The notes below the pieces were generated by a model. That model saw only the letters and a list, made by a program, of their open reading frames with translations, ran no database searches and had not been told where the DNA came from. Positions 36,218 to 49,879 of a DNA stretch of 64,000 nt are shown one piece after another. The stretch lies in NCBI RefSeq assembly GCF_003086295.3, contig NC_092050.1, positions 155,564,699 to 155,628,698 of the forward strand, written 5' to 3'. Position 1 is the first letter of the stretch, and every line of letters starts with the position of its first letter. The stretch comes from Arachis hypogaea. Lineage: Eukaryota; Streptophyta; Magnoliopsida; Fabales; Fabaceae. The translations under genes and the position numbers were made by a program.

Positions 36218-37740
36218 CATAGAATATTTATATGCATATAAATTACATATTTTAAAAAATATGAATAGTTCAGAGGATATTAATATTGTTAAGAAGAGAT
36301 TTTAATAGTATGGGCTTGCTAATTATTGGAAAAACTGTTACAAAAAGTAACATTAAGATTGAAAAAAAGTTATATATGCTTAGTTTCATAATAAAATAAC
36401 ATCTACCATAATACTTTTTATACGTGGCAAAATTATAAGTAATTAATGTGTCATCACTTGAATATAGAATAATTTTGGCATCAACTTTTATAAAATATAA
36501 ATAGATGATTTAAGATTTAAGATTTAGAATTAACAATTTATAATTTAATTTTTTTATTATTGTTACATATTTGACCTAAAATTAAAAAGAGAGAATTTAA
36601 TTTGTGAATTATCTCTTTTAGCAATGCTATAAAAAATAAGCATAAATTAAATAAAATACACATCACACTAAAATAAACTAAAAAACTAACTACTAAGACA
36701 TAACAAAATATCCTGAAACAAATAATAATCAAAATTACATGACAAAACATAAATAAGTCTCTTTATATATTGATGTTAAATACTTTTAATATTATATTTA
36801 TCTTGTTTTAATTTTTTTCCAATAAATTTTACTATACTCATCACTCATATTATTTCATTTTCATAATCTTATCTCATTCATTCCACCATCATCACTATGA
36901 TGGTCAAACTAAACACAATAAATTGTCAAACTAAACACAATTATATCTAATTTTCGTTGCAAATATTCAAAGATGCTATAATTTTGCAATGATTTTGTAG
37001 TGTGTACATGGTAGCTAAGAAAAAACCAATGGCTAAGAGAAAAAACATGTGGGCACCAAAACCACAGGACTTTAATTTAGAACGAACTATTAAGTAATAA
37101 TAAAGAGATTACTTACTTGATTTTAGACCGGGTTGGATCACTGATCCAGAGGAATAAAATGATATGATGAACAAAATCAAGAACTAGAATTTAAGTGGGT
37201 TGTGAGTTGATGGTATAATTGTAATAAGTAAATGAAATGGTCAATTATTTTTGTGCAGATTTAAAGAGATTCCTTGAAATGAAATGATTTATCGCGTCTT
37301 GTATTGTTTTTAGTGAAAAGGTACTAAGCCTCAGTTGGAGAAAATGAGAAGAAAAGGGATTTGAGATAAGTTGAGAGCGTGAGCTTCAAATTGTATTCGT
37401 TTAATAAGTGCTTGAATTGCATTGCTTTACTTAAATAACACAGTAACTAACTGTTCACTTAGATTCATAACTAACATCTTATAACAGACTTATAACTAAC
37501 TGCTAACTCACTTGTAAATAATTGCTGATTCAGCATCTACTTTACCTATCACTGCAAGAGAGAGGTGGGGCAGATGGCTAGCTTGCTGCATTTATGGAAG
37601 AGGCAAACTTTTTATTGAAAAAGATTATTAATTGCATTAAATTATGATCGTTCTTGAAAACTCTTTACAGTTATTCAATTAAAGTGAAAAAAAAAAATAA
37701 AGGGAATAAAAAAAATAAAGAAGGGAGTTCCATTCACGTT
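36218..37740. repeat. Host duplicated segment, copy A, third piece
   Basis: 36218-36900 matches 61348-61980 and 47325-48000. 36900-37740 matches 50400-51270 on the far side of the peroxidase in copy B. In copy A these two parts are directly joined, so the peroxidase and RNase H segment is absent here. No coding sequence recognised. Confidence 0.85.
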
Positions 37741-38220
37741 GTGTTGGCGCTATTTTTACCTATTATCAATGACAATAACATTTGATTTGTAGGTATTTAT
37801 TATGGTAAAAATAAAGGAGGATATATCATATAGATATATTCATTAAATTGTTCTCTATGGAATTTAAGATGCTAACAACAGAATATTTCAGGTTAAAAAT
37901 GTCGGCAATCAAAACAGGAAGCATTTAACTTAGCTACTGTGTACACTCTATTTTTAAGATTGCAGAATAAATTTGATAAATATCAATATCTATATGAAAA
38001 GAAAAATCGATGTATATGTAGAAAAGAAAATTGTGAAGGGAACGGAAGTATAATTTTAATTAGTGTGAACTCAATCATGTGCAAAACTTCAAAAATGTTT
38101 GGTGGATATTAGAAAATCATTCTTTTAACTAGAAGGGCGAATTTATTTATCTATTTTTACTTAATGTAATTGGAATAGAGTGGAATGCTCTTCATCACTT
38201 ATTTTTCCTTCAAAATAAAA
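37741..38220. other. Intergenic DNA, nothing recognised
   Basis: AT-rich. I see no coding sequence, terminal repeats or match to another part of the window. Confidence 0.5.
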
Positions 38221-38224
38221 CACT

Positions 38225-38320
38225 TTTTTTTTTCACTAAAAATAGGGAGATTCGAATTCGTAACCTCTTAGATGAGTACGAATAGACTATGTCATTTGAA
38301 CTATAATTCATTGACAAAAT
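38225..38320 (-). mobile_element. tRNA-derived SINE-like fragment
   Basis: On the minus strand a box-A-like TATAGTTCAAATGACATAGT (38305-38286) is followed by a box-B-like GAATTCGAATCTCCC (38259-38245), the spacing and order of an RNA polymerase III promoter in tRNA-derived SINEs. Ends and target duplication are not clear. Confidence 0.6.
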
Positions 38321-38330
38321 AATAATAAAA

Positions 38331-39344
38331 CACATTAATTATAAAAATAATCAAAGAATTAATTATAACTCATTATTATTGATTATTTCTAATACTCATA
38401 AATTTTCTATTTTTCCATGCGATCAATTTAAAATTCTTTCATTTAAATTTATACCTATATACTTATTTCAACAAAACTAACTAATCCAAGTAAATAAAAT
38501 ATCGGTAAAGTTAGAGAACCAATAAAATATTAGTCCAAGCAGTCAAAATTTACTTTATTTAATGTTCGTTAATTCTAGAAACAATTAATAAATCCTAAAT
38601 AAAACAAATTTAAACTGTTTTGGACTAAACTTTTTGTTATCAAAAAGAGTTTAAACGTCATGTTTAAGTCCAAATTATCCGTTTTAAATAGTCATAAGAA
38701 CAAAAATGTATATTGTAATTCTAATTTTGATAATATCAATCATTTTTTCTATAAATTCACGTAATATACAATGTAAAAAAAATCAAATGTAGAGTGACAT
38801 AAAAAATAGAATGAAATTATCATTTTTCTTTAAATATATATGTTATTTAAAAAAAATTTAAAATATTAAAATATAAAATTTTTTATTTAGAAATTAAGAG
38901 AATAATTAAAAAAAAGAGTTTGACTCCTAATTATTTTTATACAAATTAAATAAATTAATAAAAACATAAATTAAATAGACATTTTTTTTTTGCATCACAC
39001 GAGTATATACATTAATTTAATCATTCAAATATGTTAGAAAATTAATATAAAAATGATTTAAATAATGTATTTTGTAGTAATTTTGCATTGTCACGATATT
39101 TAGTATTGAAAAAATTAACTGCGAATGTAAGTTAGTGTTGTCAAAATTAAATACTTGAATGACCTAAAGACACCAAAAAAACAAAGTTAAATGTACTATA
39201 TGATAAAGTTATTTTTCGATGTTCCATTAATTTGTTTAGACAGACAGTGTTTCCATTATTAAGTAACGTTGGCCCCATTCATTTAAGCCCAGTGTGAAGG
39301 CCCATAAAATGCGTCCGACCGAACCCTATTAACTTAATTTTAGA
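38331..39344. other. Intergenic DNA, nothing recognised
   Basis: AT-rich, without coding sequence or recognisable element ends. 39260-39345 is slightly more GC-rich but carries no motif I can name. Confidence 0.5.
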
Positions 39345-39541
39345 ATGAACCAATTTGGGTTGGTCGAGTGATCAGCTCACTCATCTGCTTAAACAAGTGT
39401 TAGGGATTCGAATTCTGCCTTCTGCATGCAGCATGCAACAATCCATTGGCCAGTGACAAATTCTTAAATGAGTTTCGATTCGCAACGAATTAGTTCTTAG
39501 ACTGTCGAGTTAGGAGATACTGTGTACAATAAAAAAAACTT
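39345..39541 (+). mobile_element. tRNA-derived SINE with A and B boxes and A-rich tail
   Basis: Box A region TGGTCGAGTGATCAGCTCAC (39361-39380) and box B GATTCGAATTC (39405-39415) are at tRNA-like spacing. They are followed by a tRNA-unrelated body (GCATGCAGCATGCAACAATC...) and an AATAAAAAAAA tail at about 39528-39538. This matches the layout of SINE families common in legumes. It is transcribed by RNA polymerase III and mobilised by LINE proteins. Confidence 0.85.
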
Positions 39542-39579
39542 ATTCCTAGAGTGGTTGATTTTGGAAAAAGTCGAAAATG

Positions 39580-40634
39580 ACCGAAATTCCAAGTATATGA
39601 TGCTTATGTTTAAGTGCTTGTCATTGTTCTTTACTGAAACTTGGACATATTAAGTTTTTTATTGTGCTTGCATTGATAATTTTATGAAACAAAATTTGAA
39701 ATAATTATATCTCCATCGATGTAATAAAACAAAATCAAACAAAAAAATAAATTATCCATTTATAATTCTTTTGTAATTGATTATTTAATGACAAATAGTG
39801 CTTTGAAAAATGATAGTAAGAGATATTATCAAAGAAAAAAGAAAAAATTTATTAAAGCAATGGACAAGAATAAAGTATAAAATAAAAAAATAAAAGTAAA
39901 AAATATTACAAAACAATAATATCGGAACACTGAAATATACATGTGTATAATATAATATCTTATAATTCTTTTTCTAAAATTAATTGTCTGCAACAAAAAT
40001 CATAATGCACAAAAATATAAAAACAAGTCTTAATATTCTGTCAAATTATAGGTAGATAATATTATTCGTAAATAAATGAACATATTTAAACAATGACTAT
40101 TTATTAATTATCTCAATTAAATTTTATTATAATATAATATTTTATTCATAATTATTTCTTAATATCTTCCTGTTTTGAATTTTTTTTAGATTTAATTTTT
40201 TTATTTATATAAATGCAAAATAAAAAGTGCACTACAAAATTATTCATATCCAACAAGTATAAACATTTTCAAACTAAAACTATCTAATGTTATATAGATC
40301 TTAAAAAATTAAGGTATTATATAATGTAAAAATTTAATTTATAGGCAATTTATGATATTTTAAAATATTCAAATATTTTAAATAAAATAAACCTCCGATC
40401 CAAAAAGCACCATCATAACAGATTTAAGTATTGACAAAAATACTATTAAAAGATTAAACTAACGAAGACACATCTAAAAAACATTTAAAAACATGAAACA
40501 ATATTTGAAGACTTTTTTTAATAATTGAATAAAAACATATAAACTCTTTTTCATCCTTTATTGTTTGATATATACTTGTATTAATGATTTCGTAAATCAC
40601 ATGAATTAATTCTTTTTTGATGTTATAAAATAAA
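39580..40634. repeat. Host duplicated segment, copy B, left piece
   Basis: AT-rich non-coding DNA that aligns nearly end to end with about 59430-60470 in copy C (both contain TGTATAATATAATATCTTAT, for example). It is cut at 40634 by the MULE-like element and continues at 46408. Confidence 0.88.
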
Positions 40635-40734
40635 GGACTATATTACACATCCAAGTATTTTTCATTCAAGTTTTATTCAAGTAGGCCTAACACTAACAAA
40701 AATCACTCTCATTAAAAGAGCGTCATTATATGCG

Positions 40735-40940
40735 CTTTATCTTCTTCTCCTCTCCCGCGCTTCTTCTTCTTCTTCTTCTCCCATGTGCTTCTTCTTCTTC
40801 TTTTAAATACACGCATACGTCATCTTCTTCTTCTTTCAAATTCACGTATACCTCCTCCTCCTCCTTGCGCACGCAGATTCGTCTTCTGCTTCTCCTACTC
40901 CTCCTCATTCTCTTCTTCTTCTTCTTCTTATTCTCCTCTT
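40735..40940. repeat. (CTT)n-rich low-complexity tract
   Basis: Imperfect CTT/CCT repeats with interspersed TTCACGTATAC-like spacers. The mirror tract on the opposite strand is at 46090-46330. The Leu/Ser-rich and Glu/Arg-rich frames here are products of the repeat. Confidence 0.9.
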
Positions 40941-41276
40941 TCGTTATTGTGAAATGTTTATATCTTTTGTTAAGCTCTTTTTATATATACGAATTTTTCT
41001 TATTCATTTGAATATATGAATATAAATATATATTCAAGTGAATAAATAATTTAATTTCTAATAATTTTTATAAAAAAAAACAAAGAAAAAAAAAAGAAAT
41101 AATTAGAATACAATTCTTTTTATCTATTCTAAATTCTCATTCGATTACGGCATCAAAATAGAAAAATTCACATTGGGTTGGTTGATTTCTTTCTACCATA
41201 TTATCTATCCAGATTTTATCGAATTCTGTTGGTTCTAGTCCGATTATTTCATTTATTAAATCTTAAGCAAAAATAG

Positions 41277-41553
<277 letters not shown>

Positions 41554-41689
41554 TTCTCTTTGCTGTTAAACTCCCCCTTTTTCTTTTCTTTGGCCATTTT
41601 TTTCATTTTTTTAATAATTGTCTTTCGTTTAGCATTTATATCTTTTTTTTTTAATGAAGAATTTGTCCAATTAATAGAGTTTATTCTAG

Positions 41690-41925
<236 letters not shown>

Positions 41926-42046
41926 TTAATGGATTATTTTTTCAATCGAATTGAATGGAATGCAATTGCTAAATTGAATTGAATTGAATGGACGCAAGTG
42001 TTCTGAATCTAAATTGAATTGATAATCTCTAAATTGTAGACAGAGG

Positions 42047-42155
42047 TGTTTCGAATTTAATTTTATATAATGGATTATATTTCGTTCATTCAATACTATA
42101 CGATTGTGTTACCATGAGTACGTGTTCGGTTCATTATACAGAAAGAAAGCCGTTT
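42047..42155 (+). repeat. First unit of a 99-bp tandem repeat
   Basis: AATTTAATTTTATATAATGG ... CGTGTTCGGTTCATTATACA. The array is split by the solo LTR after CGTTT and continues at 45610. Confidence 0.9.
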
Positions 42156-43042
42156 TGTAACACCCTACCACAAAGGGTTTTACACCTAGGATGTAAAATA
42201 GAGGTGGCGAGGCGCTATGACTCCTAAAATAAAATAGATACATATAATAGTGAAAGAATATAAAAAACTAGGAGCCTTGAAAAATGGGTAAAACAAAATC
42301 GCGAAATAAAAAGCGCAATGCTCCGGAAACGGAATAACTTGCGTGTGAAGAAACCTAAAGATCATGGATATGAATAAGCGAAAGAGTGAGTAGAGAGCCA
42401 AGAATATAGCATAACTAGTTCCTAACTCAGCCTGTGAAGCCAAGGCTGGTCGGAGAATATTTACATACATACATAAGTATCCCAAAATACAGACATAAGG
42501 TCCTAACTCTCCTTTAACCTCTATGAGGAACAAAATAATCAAGTTTCTTGGAGAGAAAGCTAAGTACATATATACATAAACTGGTAAACACAAGAACCCA
42601 GGAATCGCTCCACTTCAGGGATCCAGACGCCTAGCGAGGAGCCTCTCGACCTGCATCTGAAAATAATACTACAGTATGGGGTGAGAACCGGAGGTTCTCA
42701 GCATGGTAAAGGTGCCACGTATATAATATATAAGGTTCTGGGAATGTCAGAGGCAATCCTAGAACGCCGACACTCAGTTATAAAACTTAAATTTTAAACA
42801 GAAGCCATAAAAAGGTAAGTGTTCTAAGGAAATCTAAACTTACATACTTAAACCTAACTTTGTCACTAAACCAGTCCACCCTTCCTCCGTTCCTCCATCA
42901 CCAATGATTTACCAGAGACAAACAACCAAACAATTTCAGGCACATGTAGAGAATAGGTAGTGTAAGTAGCAAACATAACAATTAGCATAATATATATATT
43001 CAGGTAGGCAATCCCAAGTAATGCAAAGCAAACAAAACAAAC

Positions 43043-43094
43043 AGAATGCACATGATGTATGCTTGTCCTATGGTTGATGAGGCTCATCTGTCGG
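43043..43094 (-). promoter_or_regulatory. Conserved LTR block in the solo LTR
   Basis: Read on the minus strand: CCGACAGATGAGCCTCATCA then GACAAGCATACATCATGTGC. The first half is identical to the block at 19760 and the second half has diverged. Confidence 0.55.
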
Positions 43095-43290
43095 TTATCC
43101 ATCCAACCCGACAAGTCCGAAAACCTTAGACTGTCCCCCTGTCGCGCATCCATATGAGTCTATGCATAGTTTTTTCTCATATCATTCATAATTCATACTT
43201 TCATATATAAAACTTTGCTCAATGGGGGCTATTATTCCCGAGAATTTATACATGCCCAGTCACCCTTACGACGTAGGGTCAACAAAGTAT

Positions 43291-43684
43291 CGAGTCTCAA
43301 CCTGGAGCATGTGGTGGCAAGCCACGATACTTTATCCAGGGAGACTCGTATCTCAGATAATCATTCCATAATCATTCATTAACATTTCATAATCATTCAT
43401 TACTTACTCATCATGTCTTTGTACTTTATACATAACTCATCATAACCCGGAGCAAGTGGGGGCGAAACCACAACCCTTGCATCTACCCAGGGAGCCTCTA
43501 TATACTAACCAACCTGGAACAAGTGGGGCGAAACCACAACCCTTGCATCTACCCAGGAGGTACATTCTCATATGCCTAGGAGGAACAAAGGAGGGGATCC
43601 TACCCTCCCACCATCTCATTAGGGGCGATTTTACAATACCAGGAGGAACAAAGAAGGGGATCCTCACCTTCCACCGTCTCCTGG
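43291..43684 (-). repeat. Hairpin modules in the solo LTR
   Basis: Module 1 pairs CGAGTCTC..CCTGG (43291-43305) with CCAGG..GAGACTCG (43336-43348). Two copies of a module containing CAAGTGGGG(G)CGAAACCAC and CCCTTGCATCTACCCAGG lie at about 43449-43493 and 43513-43557. Two more, at 43575-43623 and 43639-43684, share GGAACAAAG and GGGGATCCT. The second pair has different inner arms that each pair, GGAGGG/CCCTCC and GAAGG/CCTTC. Outer arms are CCTAGGAG/CTCATTAGG and CCAGGAG/CTCCTGG. Confidence 0.75.
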
Positions 43685-44895
43685 GGTCGCTCTTTTGAGA
43701 AAGAGTGCTCAAATGTAACATTTATTCCTTTCATTAGCCAGTTTCATAGTTTAAAAGATATATATATACATATATAATTATGCCACCTATCTTCTCATAC
43801 CTAAATCATCGCCTTTTTAACTTTACTTCACCTCCAAGTTACCTTAATTTCCTAACTCCAACTTATCACTAAGCTTACTAGTAAAATCTAGGGTTTACAG
43901 GGCAAAAACAGAGGTTTAGAGGTTCGAAACCATGTTTGGATCATAAAAACAAATGTACTGAAAAATAGAGTGTGTGCGCACAACTTGTGAAAAATAGAAC
44001 TTGTGCGTGCGCACGAGTACGTGCGTGCGCACACCAACCAGGAATTACTTGGTGTGCGTGCGCCTCACCTATGCGAGCGCCACCAACAGAAAGCATATCC
44101 TGGTGCATGCGTGCGCACAGCAATGTGCGTGGACACACACCAGAAAAACCTGATTCTGTTGCAACTTTAAAAATTTCAGTTTTTTGCATCGACTTTTCGG
44201 CGTCCACAACTTTCTCTACAGAATTCGGTTTTTCGCAAACCTTGTATCATTCTTAAGCTTATAAAACATTCTTTAATTTAAAACAAACCTCATTTTCATC
44301 CAAAATTTGAAGAGTAGGTTATGGACTACCAAAGTTCATCAAAAATCAATTTTTTACCAAATTATACTAAACCCCTATTTTTACCACATTCACACTTTCA
44401 ACCAAAACAATCCCCATGCCATTAACCACCAAACCTGCATATTTGCAACATAACATATCCTTTTTCATTTACACCAACTACTAACACATTTATGCTTCAT
44501 ACCAATCCATAAAACTCATACATTTCCCAAAATTCCTCATTCCAAAACTATAAGTAACAACTTTCAAATTCACTTACTTATAACCTCAAACCATGCAACA
44601 ACAATCCATCTATTATCACCAATCAACCAACAAGCATCAAACCAAACATGTTCATCAACAAGATACTAAATATCAAATATACACCTGCATTCTAACTTAT
44701 CCTATAGTTCTCTAGCCTAAGTTTTCACAGGACATTATATATTATACACGCGAAACCTAAACTATACCTTGGCCGATCACCACGTTTGGTCTAAGACAGC
44801 CACGCAAGCTATACACACAGCCTCACAAGCTTCCAAAAATCACCAAGGCAACGTCATCCAACCCCCACCAAGTCTCAAGTGTCCACAAATCAAGC

Positions 44896-44900
<5 letters not shown>

Positions 44901-44957
<57 letters not shown>
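44901..44957. repeat. (AT)n microsatellite
   Basis: About 28 perfect TA units within the solo LTR. Confidence 0.97.
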
Positions 44958-44961
<4 letters not shown>

Positions 44962-45609
44962 CTAATTTCATATTACCACACATATACATATCTAAATTTA
45001 ATACCCAACTCATATAAACTAGAATTTGTAGAATTTTGAGAGTCCTCACCTTATATATATCTTGATTGAGCCAAGGCCCGCAAATTTCTCGAGTCAATTT
45101 GAGCCTAAACATCAAGACATCGAATTTCAATAACCAAAACCCTAAATTTTCGAAATTTCAAGAGACTGAGAGGCTGGGATGAGTGGTGTGACTTACCTAT
45201 AAAATTGATCTGATAGAAGTGTAGAGCTCGATGCGTTGGACGCGTAGCTGCAAACGGTGCGGCGATCAGAGCTCGGATGAAGAAGATATGTTGGATTGAA
45301 GTGAAAGTTAGGGTTGAAAGCTTCTTCCCCCTTTTTCCTTTGCTGTGCAACGTTAATGAAGAAGAAGGAGAAAAGAGAAGCTGGCTCATTAAAAGGGAAT
45401 GGGCTGAGTTGGGCCTTGGGCCCATTTTGGGCCCGGTTCGTCTGGTTCGGCTTGTTTGGCCTAATTTTTGGCCAAATTCTTCGAAATTGGTGTCAAAATT
45501 TTTGTTTTGAAGAGCTCTATCCTATTTTGATATTAGATTCACATTTTTAATTTTTCTAGTTAAAATTCGATTTATTGGCTAATTATTTACTAATTTTACG
45601 GGGTTTACA

Positions 45610-46010
45610 CGTTTGAATTTGATTTTATATAATGGATTATGTTTCGTTCACTCAATACTATACAACTATTTCACCATGAGTATGTGTTCGGTTCATTATG
45701 CAGGAAGCTGTTTGAATTTGATTTTTTATACTGGATTATGGTTTGTTCACTCAGTACTATACAATTGTTTCACCATGAGTACGTGTTCAGTTCATTATGC
45801 AGAAAGCTGTTTGAATTTGATTTTATATAATGGATTATGTTTCGTTCATTCAGTACTATACAATTGTTTCACCATGAGTACGTGTTCGGTTCATTATGCA
45901 GAAAGTTCGAATTTGAATTTATATAATGGATAATGTTCCATTCCTTTAGTACTATACAATTGTTTAACCATAATAACATGTTCGGTTCATTTCTGTTCTG
46001 CACAATTCAA
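45610..46010 (+). repeat. 99-bp tandem repeat, further units
   Basis: Three good units (from about 45610, 45713 and 45810) and one decayed unit (45910-46000) of TTTGAATTTGATTTTATATA...TTCGGTTCATTATGCAG. The period is a multiple of three and free of stops in one frame, so it translates to a repeated 33-residue string (NLILYNGLCFVHSVLYN...). There is no other evidence of coding. With the unit at 42047 there are about five copies. Confidence 0.9.
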
Positions 46011-46089
46011 AACTCTTCCTTCTCACATTTTACTGCTCATTTCTGTTATGTACAATTCAAAACTCTTCCTTCTCACCTTTTATTGCTTC

Positions 46090-46335
46090 TTCACCGGGGA
46101 GAGAAGGAGGAAAAGACAAAAAAATACAGCAGCAACAACAACAAAAGAATGACGAGAAGGAGAAAACACATGAAGAAGAAGAAACACGAAAAGGAAGGAG
46201 GAGAATGAGGAGGAGAAGGAATGCGAAGAAGAAGGCGAAGAAGAACACGACACTCCGTGCGTTAACGAGCGTGAGAAGAAAAAGCGCAGAGGAGAAGAGA
46301 AGAAGAAGAAGAAGAGAAGAAGCGTAAAGAAACGC
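46090..46335. repeat. (GAA)n-rich low-complexity tract
   Basis: The purine-rich mirror of 40735-40940 forms the right subterminal part of the MULE-like element. Glu/Lys/Arg-rich frames here reflect the repeat. Confidence 0.85.
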
Positions 46336-46407
46336 GTGACCTAAAATTGCTTGGATGAACTTGGAGCTAGTTGGATGCTAAAATTACTTGGATGTGGAGA
46401 ATATCTC

Positions 46408-48415
46408 TTTAATAAAACTTACACATAGATTATTAATTTTTTTTCATGCATTTTTTATTTTGAAAATTATTTTTATACAACAAATTAAATTATATCATAT
46501 GTATGTCGTGTTTTCTCTTTATTAGTTATTTTAGTTTTCGTTTTTTTTTTTTTCCGTTATACCATTTACTCATTTTGAGATTAGGCATAAAATACATGAA
46601 AATTTTGAGTTTCTTAAAATTTTTTTTACACTTTGAACTAATAAATTTTGCATTTTGGGTTTTGTATTCTTAAAAGATAAAAATAGAAAATAAATAATAT
46701 GATCTTTAGTTTTTTGAGAATATATGTAAAAGTAAACTTTTAAAAATCACACTGGTTGCCAACGTATATATTACTAGATACATTAATACACTCCTAAATT
46801 TTAAGCATATATACACAATACTAATATATAATTTTTTACGGGTCTATATACAATAATTCTCTACTTCTTTGATAGTTTTTAAATCAATCACAATGAATAG
46901 TACTTATAACAAATAAAAATAAATTAATTGTGTGATGCTTTTTTTTTTAAGTTTTTTTTACTGGAGTTATTAATTATTTATTAAATTGAACCTAGATAAT
47001 TAGTTTTAACTTTATGAATTTTACTTAGTAGATAATTAGTTTTAACTAGATAAATTGGTTGATGCTTTTTTTTTTTAAGTTTTTTTTACTGAAGTTAGCA
47101 TTACTACTTCTAATATAATTTTTTTTAATGTGGATTACTTTTTAAGTATTTTTGTTAGTAATTTTATATAATATTTTTTCATTCTCTTATTTTAAGTATC
47201 TTATAACATGTAATGCTTCACATGGCTGATTTTATAACTCATCTTTTTTATCACCACTCCCTGGAGAGACTTCAATATTTTGTAATATTTGTCATCATTG
47301 TGATTACTTCAAATATATATTACATTGAGTATCTATATGCATATAAATTATATGTTTTAAAAAAATAAATAGTTAAGAGGACATTAATAAAAGAGATTTT
47401 AGTAGTATAGAACATCTTGTTAATTATTGTGAAAACCATGACAAGAAGTAACATTAAAATTGAAAAGAAGATATATATGCTTGATTTCATAAAAAAATGA
47501 TATCTACTATAATATTCTTACATAGCAAAATTATAAGCAATTTATGTGTCATTACTTGAATATAGAATGACTTTGGCATCAACTTTTATAAAATATAAAT
47601 AGGTAGATGATTTAGAATTTAAAATTTAGAATTAAGAATTTATAATTTAATTTTTTCTACCAATGTTACATACTTGACCCAAAATTGGAGAGAAAAAATT
47701 TAATTTGTGAATTATCCCTTTGGACAACGCCATCAAGGATAAGCAAAAATTAAACAAAATACATATCACACCAAAATAGACTAAAAAACTAACAACCAAG
47801 GCATAATAAAAGATTGTGAAACAAACAATAATTAAAATTACATGACAAAATATAAATAAGTCTCTTTTTATATGTTGTTGAACACTCTCAAGTCTCAACA
47901 TTATATTTGTCTTGCTTTAATTTTTTTCCAAATAATTTCACCATGTAAACTATTCATATCATTTTATTTTCACCGTTTCACCTCATTCATTTCACCGTTG
48001 TTAGCATATATATTTATATTCAATTGATGTGATCCACTTTATTTAATGGTTATTATTTGTCATAGCCATATTCTTCTATTTCTTTGTTGTCTTAAAATCA
48101 CAAATATTCCTAAACTTAACCACAATATCATTAATTGCAGGAAATTGAAAGGGCAAGCTATGTTATTATAATTTTGCAATGATCTTATACTGTGTACATA
48201 GCTAAGAAAAACCAATGACAAAGGAAAAAAGGTAATATACGAATTGCAACAATGCATAAAAAAAGTGTCATTCTTATTAAATTGGTATAGTAAATAAGTA
48301 ACTCACTAAAAATATGTCATGCATGTTGTATCCATTTCTCTGCCATAAAATTGAACATATATTGCAGATTATAAATATTCTAACATATATGTATCGTTGT
48401 GTGATCTGCTACTAG
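46408..48415. repeat. Host duplicated segment, copy B, upstream of the peroxidase
   Basis: Non-coding and AT-rich. 46408-48000 aligns with about 60466-61980 (copy C), and parts align with 1-201 and 36218-36900 (copy A). I searched for a peroxidase first exon (a distal heme pocket encoding FHDCF) and found none. 48140-48240 is repeated at 50450-50540, on the other side of the gene. Confidence 0.8.
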
Positions 48416-49490
<1,075 letters not shown>

Positions 49491-49879
49491 ATTGGAGGAT
49501 CTAGCTATGCCTTTTTTAAAACAAATATATGATCTATGTATTTATATATCTATGGTTTGATAAATATTACATTAGCAATGATGAACATAATTGACAATTA
49601 TTAACAGTTAATATAGAATTCAATAATTTCTCCAGAAATTTTGTAATTTCACTGAAATTGAATATGTTACATACATCTGAATAGTACATTGTTCCACCAA
49701 GATTGGTATCGACTATATGGATACTCAGCTTATGTAGGTTATGCCTCCTTAAAAAACCCCTATGGACAAAATCCCTGGAGCTTGGGAAAAAATCCAATAG
49801 AGGAAAAAGAGTACATCAACCATGCATAATTTAAGGAATAATGAAAAAAAAGCTCAACAATTTTTATAATCTCATACAA
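49491..49879 (-). other. Sequence between peroxidase and RNase H frame
   Basis: Shared with copy C (62191-62565). On the minus strand, downstream of the RNase H stop, it reads GGATTTTTTCCCAAGCTCCA and TTTTTAAGGAGGCATAACCT, resembling sequence common near plant retroelement ends. No clear LTR borders or poly(A) were found. Confidence 0.5.

Larger units (their letters stand above)
42156..45609 (-). mobile_element. Solo LTR of a long-LTR Ty3/gypsy element (3,454 bp)
   Basis: On the minus strand it begins TGTAAACCCCGTAAAATTAG (45609) and ends GGGTGTTACA (42156), flanked by CGTTT (42151-42155, 45610-45614). Its first 60 bp resemble the start of the 21759 LTR, so they are related families. It contains hairpin modules at 43291-43684, the conserved block at 43043-43094, an (AT)n run (44901-44957) and a palindromic GTGCGTGCGCAC-rich patch (43970-44140). 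No internal domain remains. Confidence 0.93.

Noticed and set aside
38245..38305. Possible tRNA gene (box A and box B)
   Set aside because: No acceptor stem or cloverleaf can be formed. It fits a SINE-like fragment. The same applies to 39361-39415.
40726..41011. Leu/Ser-rich frame resembling a membrane protein, and Glu/Arg-rich frame on the other strand
   Set aside because: Both are translations of (CTT)n/(GAA)n repeats in the MULE-like terminal region.
43941..44256. Overlapping frames rich in Ala, His and Cys
   Set aside because: They come from the GTGCGTGCGCAC patch in a solo LTR. No family resemblance.
44769..45130. Frames with repeated Ile-Tyr
   Set aside because: Translation of the (AT)n microsatellite at 44901-44957.
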